The translations under genes were made by a program, and so were the position numbers. Below the pieces are notes generated by a model, which saw nothing but the letters and a program-made list of their open reading frames with translations, was not told the origin of the DNA and did not search any database. Shown here in pieces: positions 7,674 through 14,808 of a stretch of 17,159 bases of DNA (position 1 is the stretch's first letter; every line of letters starts with the position of its first letter). Source of the stretch: Bacillota bacterium (lineage in GTDB: Bacteria; Bacillota; Negativicutes; Sporomusales; Sporomusaceae); NCBI GenBank assembly GCA_023388195.1, contig JAEWGR010000109.1, positions 1 to 17,159 on the forward strand, in the 5' to 3' direction.

Positions 7674-7918
7674 CGGTATTCTCCTCCGGCAGATATCATT
7701 TTTACATGGATTATTATGTCACAAGCCCTGACGCAATATCCAGTATGAGTGGACTCGGCCGGCCGGAATTTAAGCGCGAAAAATGCGGTTTTACCTATTA
7801 TTGATCAGGCCGATATACCCGATAGTACTAGTGTAGAATAAAATCATGCGCTCACTGACAGTGAAAAGACAGTATTTAACAGCACTAACTGTAAAAAATT
7901 AAGTGGAGTGTAGCCTAT
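7674..7918. other. Divergent intergenic region, no clear signal
   Basis: This 245-base gap separates the minus-strand membrane pair from the plus-strand ankyrin gene and must hold both promoters. TAGAAT at 7834-7839 could be a -10 box for the ankyrin gene, but no convincing -35 box lies at the right distance. I see no riboswitch, tRNA or strong repeat here. Confidence 0.4.
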
Positions 7919-9208
7919 ATGTTGCCTGATATTAAGGTTAAACTGAGTGCCATCATAAATAAGCTTACATCACTAAAAGTGCCGGCTCCGGTAATGCCGG
8001 CTTTTAACGGAGCCGGTGTCCGCACCAAATTAACGTCTGCTGCCGCCAAAGTCCAGACCCGGTATCTGGTTTATTTGGGATTAATTCTGCTGCCGGCTGT
8101 TGTCAGTCTGGGGGTTTATTATGGCATTATTCACAGTATGGACCAACTGGCAGCCGCTGACCGGCCCGAGAACCGTCTTGGCCGCATGGGGGTGCATTTT
8201 TCGGTAGAGGATTTCGTGAAATATGCGGGCCGGGGTGAAAAAGAGATTACGGCGTTGTTCCTTGCGGCCGGGATGGCTCCGGATTCGTACCGGCAAAATG
8301 ACGGCTTCACACCCCTCCACGCCGCAGCAGCCTATGGCCGGACTCCGGTTGTACGGCTGCTGGCCGACAAAGGTGCCGACCTTAATGCCCGCGATAAGGA
8401 CGGTCAGACCCCGCTTATGAAAGCAGTCTGGAATAACCAGGCTGATGTGGTTGCCGCTTTGCTGCAAAAGGGGGCGGCGATTGCCGACGGTGATGCACAG
8501 GGCAATACGGTTGTTACGATGGCCAAGGCCCGGAATGACCGGAAAGTACTGGACACACTTGCCAAAGCCGGCGTGCAGGCAGTCAAAACGGAACAACCGG
8601 CAGCGGCCGGCAAAGACGCAAATAAAAATCAGCTTCCAGCCAAGCCCAAACCAATGATTCAAGTAACCCCAACGGCGACTGCCACCGGCCGGAGCAGTGC
8701 CGGGGCAGTAACAGCAGCTGCTACGCCGCCGGGGGAATTTATTTTAGCCTCCGGTTATGCCGGCAATATCAAGGTGGGAGATTCGGCGGAGAGTCTGTAT
8801 CAACGTTTCGGCACGCAGGATGTCATGGCGGGGGAAGCCTATTTTGGCGGCAGAATGTATAAGGTTCTGCGGGTGTATGATCAGGGCAGGGAACTACCGT
8901 CGTTGACCGCTTTCGTTGCCCAGGTTAAAGACCGGCCGGATCAGATTATTACGGCAATCCGGCTGTTTGACAAGCGATACAAAACTGCCGGCGGCGTTGG
9001 CGTGGACTCCACACTGGGCGACCTGAGACAGGCTGGCGGCATCAGTTCAATTGAGTATACGGATTCGCTGTACGCTGTGGCCTATGGCAATAAAATGCAC
9101 TATGAGCTGGATATCAGTCCGGAAACAATGCCGGTGGCCTGGTTAAATGGCGGTGATACAAGCTCCTTGCCGGATAATATGAAAATCAGGAGTATTTTTT
9201 TGTTCTAG
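7919..9208 (+). CDS. Membrane-anchored ankyrin-repeat protein
   Basis: A 429-residue protein with a clear layout. Residues 1-48 are a basic N-terminal tail. Residues 49-71 are a single membrane helix (LVYLGLILLPAVVSLGVYY). Residues 95-222 hold about four ankyrin repeats; the best two are at 128-160 (DGFTPLHAAAAYGRTPVVRLL) and 161-193 (DGQTPLMKAVWNNQADVVAALL). Residues 223-272 are an Ala/Pro/Thr-rich linker, and 273-429 a C-terminal globular domain I do not recognise (GYAGNIKVGDSAESLYQRFG onward). It is probably an inner-membrane protein whose repeats and C-terminal domain face outward, by the positive-inside rule for the K/R-rich N-terminus. Ankyrin repeats bind proteins, so a scaffold or inhibitor role is plausible; the partner is unknown. 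The start ATG 7919 has GGAG at 7905-7908. It is followed by a promoter for metY and appears to be a single-gene unit. Confidence 0.85.
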   Translation: MLPDIKVKLSAIINKLTSLKVPAPVMPAFNGAGVRTKLTSAAAKVQTRYLVYLGLILLPAVVSLGVYYGIIHSMDQLAAADRPENRLGRMGVHFSVEDFVKYAGRGEKEITALFLAAGMAPDSYRQNDGFTPLHAAAAYGRTPVVRLLADKGADLNARDKDGQTPLMKAVWNNQADVVAALLQKGAAIADGDAQGNTVVTMAKARNDRKVLDTLAKAGVQAVKTEQPAAAGKDANKNQLPAKPKPMIQVTPTATATGRSSAGAVTAAATPPGEFILASGYAGNIKVGDSAESLYQRFGTQDVMAGEAYFGGRMYKVLRVYDQGRELPSLTAFVAQVKDRPDQIITAIRLFDKRYKTAGGVGVDSTLGDLRQAGGISSIEYTDSLYAVAYGNKMHYELDISPETMPVAWLNGGDTSSLPDNMKIRSIFLF

Positions 9209-9219
9209 TCCATTTTTTA

Positions 9220-9249
9220 TTGACAATATTGTTTGGAATATGGTACTAT
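9220..9249 (+). promoter_or_regulatory. Promoter upstream of metY
   Basis: A perfect -35 box TTGACA (9220-9225) and a -10-like TACTAT (9244-9249) are separated by 18 bases. The 10-bp palindrome ACAATATTGT (9223-9232) overlaps the -35 box and could be an operator. The predicted transcript would have a leader of about 125 bases containing the hairpin at 9298-9340. Confidence 0.55.
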
Positions 9250-9297
9250 CGTGTTACAACATTACAGGTTTTTGTCCACAGGCTGATTAGACAGACT

Positions 9298-9341
9298 AAA
9301 GGCCCAGGAATTGCTCTAATAAGCGATTCTTTGGGCCTTTT
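9298..9341 (+). terminator. Long hairpin between the ankyrin gene and metY (terminator or attenuator)
   Basis: AAAGGCCCA (9298-9306) pairs with TGGGCCTTT (9332-9340). The inner GAATTGCT (9308-9315) pairs with AGCGATTC (9322-9329) apart from one G-U pair. Only four T's follow. It may end the ankyrin transcript, or attenuate metY if the promoter at 9220 is used. No T-box or SAM-riboswitch consensus is visible in the short leader before it. Confidence 0.6.
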
Positions 9342-9382
9342 ATAATGCCCGGAAACTAACAAATATATAGGAGGTCAACAAA

Positions 9383-10669
9383 ATGGCGTTACCTGAAAAC
9401 CTGAAATTTAACACACTGGCTGTTCATGGCGGGCAGGAGCCTGATCCTACTACCGGCTCCCGGGCGGTTCCCATCTATCAAACAACGTCCTATAATTTCC
9501 GTGATGCCGACCATGCTGCTAACCTGTTTGGCCTGAAAGAATTTGGCAATATTTATACCCGGCTGATGAATCCGACTACCGATGTATTTGAGAAAAGGAT
9601 TGCAGCCCTGGAAGGCGGCGTGGGGGCTCTGGCTTTTTCGTCAGGCCATGCGGCTATCAGTGCGGCCATTTTCAATATTGCCCAGGCCGGTGACGAAATC
9701 GTCAGTTCGTCCACTTTGTATGGCGGTACATATAATATGTTTGCCTATACCCTGCCGCGGCTGGGTATCAAGGTGACTTTTGTTGACCCCAGTGATCCTG
9801 AGAACTTTGCAAAGGCAATTACTCCTAAAACCAAGGCTCTCTATGCTGAGACAATTGGTAATCCTAAAATAGATGTTCTGGATATCGAAAGTGTGGCTGC
9901 GATTGCTCACAATAACGGGATTCCGCTCATTATTGACAGTACCTTTGCCACCCCGTACCTTTGCCGGCCAATCGACTTTGGCGCTGACATCGTAATTCAC
10001 TCGGCAACCAAATTTATTGGCGGTCATGGCACATCGATGGGCGGTGTTGTTGTTGACAGCGGCAAATTCAATTGGGCTAACGGCAAATTTCCGCTGCTGT
10101 CCGAACCGGATCCGAGCTATCATGACCTAAGTTATACCGCTGCCCTAGGACCACTCGCCTTTATTATCCGGCTTCGCGTGCAAATCTTACGGGATTTAGG
10201 CGGCTGCGTTAGTCCATTTAACAGTTTTGCATTCCTGCAGGGCCTGGAGACCTTGCATTTGCGCATGGAGCGCCACAGCCAAAATGCGCAAGCCGTGGCT
10301 GAATATCTTGCCAAACATGAGCTCGTCTCCTGGGTGAGCTATCCAGGGCTTGCCAATCACCCTGATCATAAACTGGCCCAAAAATATCTGCCTAAAGGGG
10401 CCGGCGCTATCCTGACATTTGGCATCAAAGGCGGTTTAGAGGCCGGCAGAACATTTATCAACAGCCTTAAGTTGTTCTCTTTATTAGCGAATGTTGGTGA
10501 CTCCAAGTCACTGGTTATTCATCCTGCCAGTACCACCCACTCGCAGCTGAGTGCTGAACAGCTGACAGCTGCCGGTGTTTCGGACGATATGGTGCGGTTG
10601 TCTGTTGGGATTGAGGATGTGCAGGATATCATCGATGATCTGGAACAGGCTTTTGCAGCAGTTAAATAA
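9383..10669 (+). CDS. metY: O-acetylhomoserine sulfhydrylase (aminocarboxypropyltransferase)
   Basis: A PLP enzyme of the Cys/Met metabolism family. It makes homocysteine from O-acetyl-L-homoserine and sulfide in the direct-sulfhydrylation route to methionine. The 428 residues match MetY rather than the shorter MetB/MetC (about 380-400). Visible family marks: HGGQEPDPTTGSRAVPIYQT at the N-terminus, YTRLMNPT near 58-65, SSGHAA at 86-91, IIDSTFATP with D185, and SATKFIGGHGTSMGG with the Schiff-base lysine K210. AGGAGGT at 9369-9375 sets ATG 9383. The gene appears monocistronic, with its own promoter candidate and a terminator at 10724. The reductase gene in this window could supply the sulfide, but the two genes are not in one operon. 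Confidence 0.95.
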   Translation: MALPENLKFNTLAVHGGQEPDPTTGSRAVPIYQTTSYNFRDADHAANLFGLKEFGNIYTRLMNPTTDVFEKRIAALEGGVGALAFSSGHAAISAAIFNIAQAGDEIVSSSTLYGGTYNMFAYTLPRLGIKVTFVDPSDPENFAKAITPKTKALYAETIGNPKIDVLDIESVAAIAHNNGIPLIIDSTFATPYLCRPIDFGADIVIHSATKFIGGHGTSMGGVVVDSGKFNWANGKFPLLSEPDPSYHDLSYTAALGPLAFIIRLRVQILRDLGGCVSPFNSFAFLQGLETLHLRMERHSQNAQAVAEYLAKHELVSWVSYPGLANHPDHKLAQKYLPKGAGAILTFGIKGGLEAGRTFINSLKLFSLLANVGDSKSLVIHPASTTHSQLSAEQLTAAGVSDDMVRLSVGIEDVQDIIDDLEQAFAAVK

Positions 10670-10723
10670 TCTTCGTGATGGTAAGATCTGAACTAGTATC
10701 CGATTAGCTTGTCAGTAAGTCTG

Positions 10724-10766
10724 AAGGCTAAGTTCGCTTCCAGAGCGTCCTTGGCCTTTTTTCTTT
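10724..10766 (+). terminator. Rho-independent terminator after metY
   Basis: AAGGCTAAG (10724-10732) pairs with CTTGGCCTT (10750-10758) with one G-U pair. A short inner CGCT/AGCG stem extends it, and TTTTTTCTTT follows. It lies 54 bases after the metY stop. Confidence 0.8.
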
Positions 10767-10774
10767 AATCTACC

Positions 10775-10847
10775 CCAAGGGCACAGCGGCTTCCGCCGGC
10801 GTCCTAAAGGACTGTCACAAGCCGGGTCTTTTCTTATCAACCCTTGG
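10775..10847. other. Compact multi-stem element of unknown nature in the metY-cooS gap
   Basis: Within the 405-base gap 10670-11074, CCAAGGG (10775-10781) pairs with CCCTTGG (10841-10847). This encloses GCGG-CTT-CCGC (10786-10796) and a stem made of CCGGC (10796-10800) with GCCGG (10821-10825), stacked on GTCC-TAAA-GGAC (10801-10812). A further hairpin CGCAG/CTGCG lies at 10878-10891. It matches no riboswitch or RNA family I can recall. If the promoter at 10944 is the only one for cooS, this element is not in the cooS leader. A dispersed intergenic repeat is an equally good explanation. Confidence 0.4.
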
Positions 10848-10943
10848 TGCAAGCGGGCGGTATTTACTGAATCATACGCAGGCTGCTGCGGTCGCCTGGT
10901 CAATTGTGCTAAAAGCAGGTATAGATATAGTATTGCGTATATA

Positions 10944-10972
10944 TTGACAGGATTTATGGCTGATGCTAGTAT
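10944..10972 (+). promoter_or_regulatory. Promoter of the cooS-ABC-larE operon
   Basis: TTGACA (10944-10949) and TAGTAT (10967-10972) are separated by 17 bases. Transcription would begin near 10979, leaving a leader of about 95 bases before the ATG at 11075. Confidence 0.65.
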
Positions 10973-10988
10973 TTGTACTGACAAATAC
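10969..10988. promoter_or_regulatory. Perfect inverted repeat over the cooS -10 box and start site
   Basis: GTATTTGT (10969-10976) and ACAAATAC (10981-10988) are perfect complements around the 4-base spacer ACTG. The repeat covers most of the -10 box and the predicted start of transcription, the normal place for a repressor operator. It does not match the CooA site (TGTC-N6-GACA) as I remember it. The regulator is not in this window. Confidence 0.55.
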
Positions 10989-11010
10989 ATAGCGACCGTT
11001 CTGTCATAAT

Positions 11011-11037
11011 GGGCTCCTTTCTTGGCTGAAGGAGCCC
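11011..11037 (+). promoter_or_regulatory. Leader hairpin upstream of cooS
   Basis: GGGCTCCTT (11011-11019) and AAGGAGCCC (11029-11037) form a perfect 9-bp stem with a 9-base loop, in the predicted 5' leader. It is followed by only TTCT, so it is a weak terminator at best. It could attenuate transcription or stabilise the mRNA. Confidence 0.5.
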
Positions 11038-11074
11038 TTCTACTACCATAATTGATAATTTATAGGGGGTACAC

Positions 11075-13006
11075 ATGAGCTTTGAGAATGTTAATGAGTA
11101 TCGCAAAACTTTTCCGTCTAAACAGCAAGTAATGGAACAAACACCGGACCCCGGTGTCAGGGCGATGCTTACGCATCTGGATGCAGCCGGTATCCCCACC
11201 GCGTTTGACCGGTTTGATGCGCAAAAACCACATTGTTCCTTTGGCTTGGCAGGTACCTGCTGCCGGATTTGTAATATGGGACCATGCCGGATTACTGAGA
11301 AAAGTCCCAAAGGCGTTTGTGGTGCCGATGCCCATGTCATTGTAGCCCGCAATATGTTGCGCTGGGTGGCAGCTGGGGTGGCGGCCCATGGGGCACGGGG
11401 GCGGGAGGTTCTTCTTACTCTCAAAAAAGCGGCCGGCGGTGAAGTGTCCTTACCGCTGCTGGGGCCGGAAAAGGTTCTGGCAACAGCAAAAGCGTTCGGG
11501 ATTTACCAGGAGGGAAAAACGATCGCCGAACTGGCGGAAACCCTTGCTGACCTGCTGCTTGAGGATATGTCCCGGGCCGTGCCGTCTACCCACCGGACCA
11601 TTACCGCTATGGCGCCGCCGGAGCGGGTGGAGACCTGGTCCAAACTCGATATTATTCCTATCAGCTCCTATCATGAGGTGTTTGAAGCCTTACACCGGAC
11701 CGGCACCGGCACCGATGGCGACTGGGAGAACCTGATGAAGCAACTGCTGCGCTGTGGGCTGGCTTTTTCCTGGAACAGTGTGGTTGGCCCTTCGATTGCC
11801 GCCGATTGTCTCTATGGACCACCCAAACGCAGCCAAATCGAGACAAACTTTGCTTCTATTAAAGAAGAGTATGTTAATATCGCTTTGCATGGTCACTCGC
11901 CGGTGCTGCCTTCGGCGTTGGTCCAGGCCAGCCGGGATCAGGAGCTTGTTGATCTGGCTAAAGCAGCGGGCGCTGCCGGCATCCGCCTCTATGGCATCTG
12001 CTGCTCCGGTTTATCCTCGCTGTACCGCTATGGTGAGGTTCATCCTTTGAGCAACTCGCTGGGGGCCGAACTCATTATGGGTACAGGGGCACTTGATGCA
12101 TGGGTTGCTGATTTACAGGATATCTATCCGGCCATTATGGATGTAGCCGCCTGCTTCCATACCAAAGTAATAACAACCAGCGATTCCTGCCGTCTGCCGG
12201 GGGCAATTCATATGGCCTTTGACCATCAGCATTCTAATATGGATCAGATACTGGATCAAGCCAAAGACATTGTCAGACTTGCTATCCGGAATTACCCCGC
12301 ACGGCAGAAAGAGAATGTTTACATCCCTGAAGTCAGTATCGAGGCTGAGGTTGGCTTCTCGGTAGAAAATATAACCCAGGCATTTGGCAGCCTGGACGAA
12401 CTGGCAGCCTTGCTTAAAAGCGGTAAGATTAAAGGCATTGTCAATCTTGTCGGCTGTAACAATCCTAAGGTTGTTTACGAGCAGGCAATCCTCCAGGTAG
12501 CTGACATTTTGCTGGCCAATGATATTATTGTTCTTACGAATGGCTGTGCCTCCTTCCCGCTGTTGAAGCTGGGCTATTGCAGTCAAAAAGCATTGGCTAA
12601 AGCAGGACCCGGACTTAATGAGGTGTTAGGGGCGAAAAAACTACCCCCCGTGTGGCATATGGGAGAGTGTCTTGATAATGCCAGGGCTTCCGGCCTGTTT
12701 AGGGCCCTTGCCGACAAGAGCGGACAACCACTCACCCGCATGCCGGTTGCTTTTGCCAGCCCGGAATGGTCCAATGAAAAAGGTGTGGGGGCAGCCTTGA
12801 GCTTCCGGTTAATGGGTTTGAACTCTTACCATTGCATCCAGGCTCCGGTACAGGGTTCCGATAAAGTAGCCAATTTCTTTGGCAAAGATACGCAGGATTT
12901 GATTGGCTCTGTCATGGTAGTAGTAACAGATCCCAAAGGATTGGGGCAAAAAATTGTTGAGGATCTTCAGGACAGGCGAAATAAATTAGGCTGGGATGGC
13001 CGATAA
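11075..13006 (+). CDS. cooS: CooS-family protein with a deviant C-cluster (probable Fe-S-O hybrid-cluster oxidoreductase, not a true CO dehydrogenase)
   Basis: A 643-residue cytoplasmic protein of CooS length. The D-cluster cysteines C54 and C62 and B-cluster cysteines C63, C66, C71 and C82 are all present in canonical spacing. Of the C-cluster ligands I find His274 (HGHSP), C310 (GICCSG), C461 (GCNNPK), C491 (NGCASF) and C532 (HMGECLDN), and the catalytic-type lysine K569 (PEWSNEK). The sixth ligand, normally Cys in a V-D-V-Q-C-I-x-P stretch, is Asp349 here (VADLQDIYP, codon 12119-12121). The proton-path histidines also look reduced (AAHGARGRE near 103-111). This pattern matches CooS-V of Carboxydothermus hydrogenoformans, reported to carry an Fe-S-O cluster, to lack CO activity and to react slowly with hydroxylamine. 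No cooF, cooC, hydrogenase or acetyl-CoA synthase gene is nearby. It is the first gene of a five-gene operon. AGGGGG (11064-11069) precedes the ATG. Confidence 0.93.
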   Translation: MSFENVNEYRKTFPSKQQVMEQTPDPGVRAMLTHLDAAGIPTAFDRFDAQKPHCSFGLAGTCCRICNMGPCRITEKSPKGVCGADAHVIVARNMLRWVAAGVAAHGARGREVLLTLKKAAGGEVSLPLLGPEKVLATAKAFGIYQEGKTIAELAETLADLLLEDMSRAVPSTHRTITAMAPPERVETWSKLDIIPISSYHEVFEALHRTGTGTDGDWENLMKQLLRCGLAFSWNSVVGPSIAADCLYGPPKRSQIETNFASIKEEYVNIALHGHSPVLPSALVQASRDQELVDLAKAAGAAGIRLYGICCSGLSSLYRYGEVHPLSNSLGAELIMGTGALDAWVADLQDIYPAIMDVAACFHTKVITTSDSCRLPGAIHMAFDHQHSNMDQILDQAKDIVRLAIRNYPARQKENVYIPEVSIEAEVGFSVENITQAFGSLDELAALLKSGKIKGIVNLVGCNNPKVVYEQAILQVADILLANDIIVLTNGCASFPLLKLGYCSQKALAKAGPGLNEVLGAKKLPPVWHMGECLDNARASGLFRALADKSGQPLTRMPVAFASPEWSNEKGVGAALSFRLMGLNSYHCIQAPVQGSDKVANFFGKDTQDLIGSVMVVVTDPKGLGQKIVEDLQDRRNKLGWDGR

Positions 13007-13021
13007 ATTAGGGGGTAAACA

Positions 13022-14026
13022 ATGAATCGCAGAGATTTTATAAAGAAAAGTGTCTTTATGGCAGTGGGCCTTGCCGGTGGTTTAAGCCTTGCCGGATGCG
13101 GCACCAGCGGACAGAACGGGGCCAATTCCACAGCGTCTAAAACCAAACCAACCATCAAAGTAGGCTACTTGCCTATCACCGATCATCTGACGATGATTGC
13201 CCATGGTCAGACCGAGTTTCGTCAATTTGTGCTGGAGCCTGTCAAATTTTCCGGCTGGGCGGAACTGGCGGAGGCTCTCAAAGGCGGTGCCATTCAGGGC
13301 GCATTTGCCTTAACTCCTATTGGCATGAGCCTGCGGCAAAAGGGTGTGCCGGTTAAGGCCGTATTCTTAGGACACCGTAATGGCTCGGTATTGACAGCGA
13401 AAAATGTTCCGGAGCTTAACCGGATTGAGGACTTAAAAGGTAAGACAATTGCGATTCCCAGCAAATTCTCGACCCATAACATCCTCATACAGAAACTGCT
13501 GACTGAAAAAGGCATTAATCCAAATGCGGATGTAAAATTTCTGGACATGTCACCGCCGGAGATGGTTAACGCCCTGTCGACCGGTAAAATTGACGCCTTT
13601 ATTGTTGCCGAACCTTTTGGCGGACAAGCCGAGATGCAAAAAGTCGGTAAAGTCCTGGTTTTAAGCAAAGATATTTGGCATGATCATATCTGCTGCGTTC
13701 TCAATATACAGGAAGAATTAATTCAGAAAAACCCTGAGGCGGTTGAGGAATTGGTAGGCGGCTTGGCTAAAGCAGCTAAATTTATTGACGGCAACCCGCA
13801 GGAAGCGGCGAAATTGTCACTTAAATATCTGGGACAAAAACAGGAAGTTATTGAGCATGTGCTGACAAACCCTAAAGGCCGGATCACCTTTGATAATCTT
13901 GTTCCCGATCTGAAAGACTTTACTGCCACCCAGGATTATTTGGTTCAATTCGGGATTACCAAAGACAAAATTGATTTAGCCCAATATATCGATGACCGGT
14001 TTGCCAAAAAGGCTTTTGGGGTGTGA
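13022..14026 (+). CDS. NitT/TauT-type ABC transporter substrate-binding lipoprotein (Tat signal)
   Basis: A 334-residue solute-binding protein. The N-terminus has a twin-arginine motif (NRRDFIKK, residues 2-9), a hydrophobic stretch, and the lipobox SLAGC with lipidated Cys26. It would therefore be exported folded by Tat and anchored as a lipoprotein. The mature part begins with VGYLPITDHLTMIAHGQ, close in style to NrtA/CmpA/SsuA-like binding proteins. The middle has EDLKGKTIAIPSKFSTHN and PEMVNALSTGKIDAFIVAEPF, typical of this family. WHDHICCVLN near residue 218 includes two adjacent cysteines and histidines that might contact ligand or metal. The ligand is not evident: nitrate, a sulfonate, a pyrimidine precursor and bicarbonate are all handled by relatives. 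It lies 15 bases after cooS and 7 bases before the permease gene. Confidence 0.9.
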   Translation: MNRRDFIKKSVFMAVGLAGGLSLAGCGTSGQNGANSTASKTKPTIKVGYLPITDHLTMIAHGQTEFRQFVLEPVKFSGWAELAEALKGGAIQGAFALTPIGMSLRQKGVPVKAVFLGHRNGSVLTAKNVPELNRIEDLKGKTIAIPSKFSTHNILIQKLLTEKGINPNADVKFLDMSPPEMVNALSTGKIDAFIVAEPFGGQAEMQKVGKVLVLSKDIWHDHICCVLNIQEELIQKNPEAVEELVGGLAKAAKFIDGNPQEAAKLSLKYLGQKQEVIEHVLTNPKGRITFDNLVPDLKDFTATQDYLVQFGITKDKIDLAQYIDDRFAKKAFGV

Positions 14027-14033
14027 CCTGACT

Positions 14034-14795
14034 ATGCAGACAAAGACCCTGAACAGAGCTGCTGTTTTGCCATGGCTGGCTATTGCCGCTTTTCTCGGCC
14101 TATGGCAGGCTGTTGCCGGCTTTTATACGCCTGAACAGTTGCCAGGGCCCATGACAGTTTTTGCCGGCTTAAAAGAATTGGCTGAAACCGGTGTATTATG
14201 GGAACATATCCAGGTTAGCTTAATTAGATTTACTATCTCCTATAGCCTGGCGCTGCTTGTCGCCGTGCCGCTTGGCCTATTCCTGGGCTGGCACACCTAT
14301 TCACTCCAGGCACTGGGGCCTATCCTGCAAATCCTGCGGCCAATTTCTCCGATTGCCTGGTTTCCGTTGGCTGTGTTATGGTTTGGCGTTGGTAATGCCC
14401 CGGCAATCTTTATCATTTTCTTATCGGCCCTTTTTCCTATTTTGTTGTCGACCATTAGTGCTGTGAGAAAAATTGATCCTGTATATTTAAAAGTTGCCCA
14501 AAATTTTGGTGTCAGCAAAACCATGCTGTTTACTAAAATTGTTATCCCTGCAGCCTTTCCCTATATCATGATCGGGCTGAATATTGCCATTGGTGTTGCC
14601 TGGATTCATTTGGTGGCCGGCGAGATGCTGGGCGCCCAATCCGGGCTTGGTTACTTAATCGTTGATTCCCGTAACTTTTTGCGGACAGACTGGATTATGG
14701 GCGGTATGCTGGTTGTCGGCCTGCTTGGACTTCTCATTAATACCATGATTGGCTGGGCCGAAAAAGAAATTAATCGCAAATGGGGAGTAGGCTAA
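14034..14795 (+). CDS. NitT/TauT-type ABC transporter permease
   Basis: The membrane subunit of the importer, 253 residues, with about six helices (near 11-30, 66-86, 96-118, 120-143, 178-198 and 221-241). The EAA-type loop that contacts the ATPase is seen at VAQNFGVSKTMLFTKIVIPAAFPYI (154-178). I choose ATG 14034, with GGGGTG at 14018-14023. The in-frame ATG 13992 would overlap the binding-protein gene and has no ribosome site. One permease gene is enough, since these importers use a homodimer. It belongs to the SsuC/TauC/NrtB family; the substrate cannot be inferred. Confidence 0.92.
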   Translation: MQTKTLNRAAVLPWLAIAAFLGLWQAVAGFYTPEQLPGPMTVFAGLKELAETGVLWEHIQVSLIRFTISYSLALLVAVPLGLFLGWHTYSLQALGPILQILRPISPIAWFPLAVLWFGVGNAPAIFIIFLSALFPILLSTISAVRKIDPVYLKVAQNFGVSKTMLFTKIVIPAAFPYIMIGLNIAIGVAWIHLVAGEMLGAQSGLGYLIVDSRNFLRTDWIMGGMLVVGLLGLLINTMIGWAEKEINRKWGVG

Positions 14796-14808
14796 AGGAG
14801 GTGATCGC

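Noticed and set aside
10712..10990. 92-residue minus-strand open frame in the metY-cooS gap
   Set aside because: It runs through a terminator, the stem-rich element and the cooS promoter, has no ribosome site, and reads as basic low-information sequence.
13992..14033. Permease start at ATG 13992
   Set aside because: It overlaps the binding-protein gene by 35 bases, lacks a ribosome site, and adds a non-hydrophobic leader; ATG 14034 is better placed.
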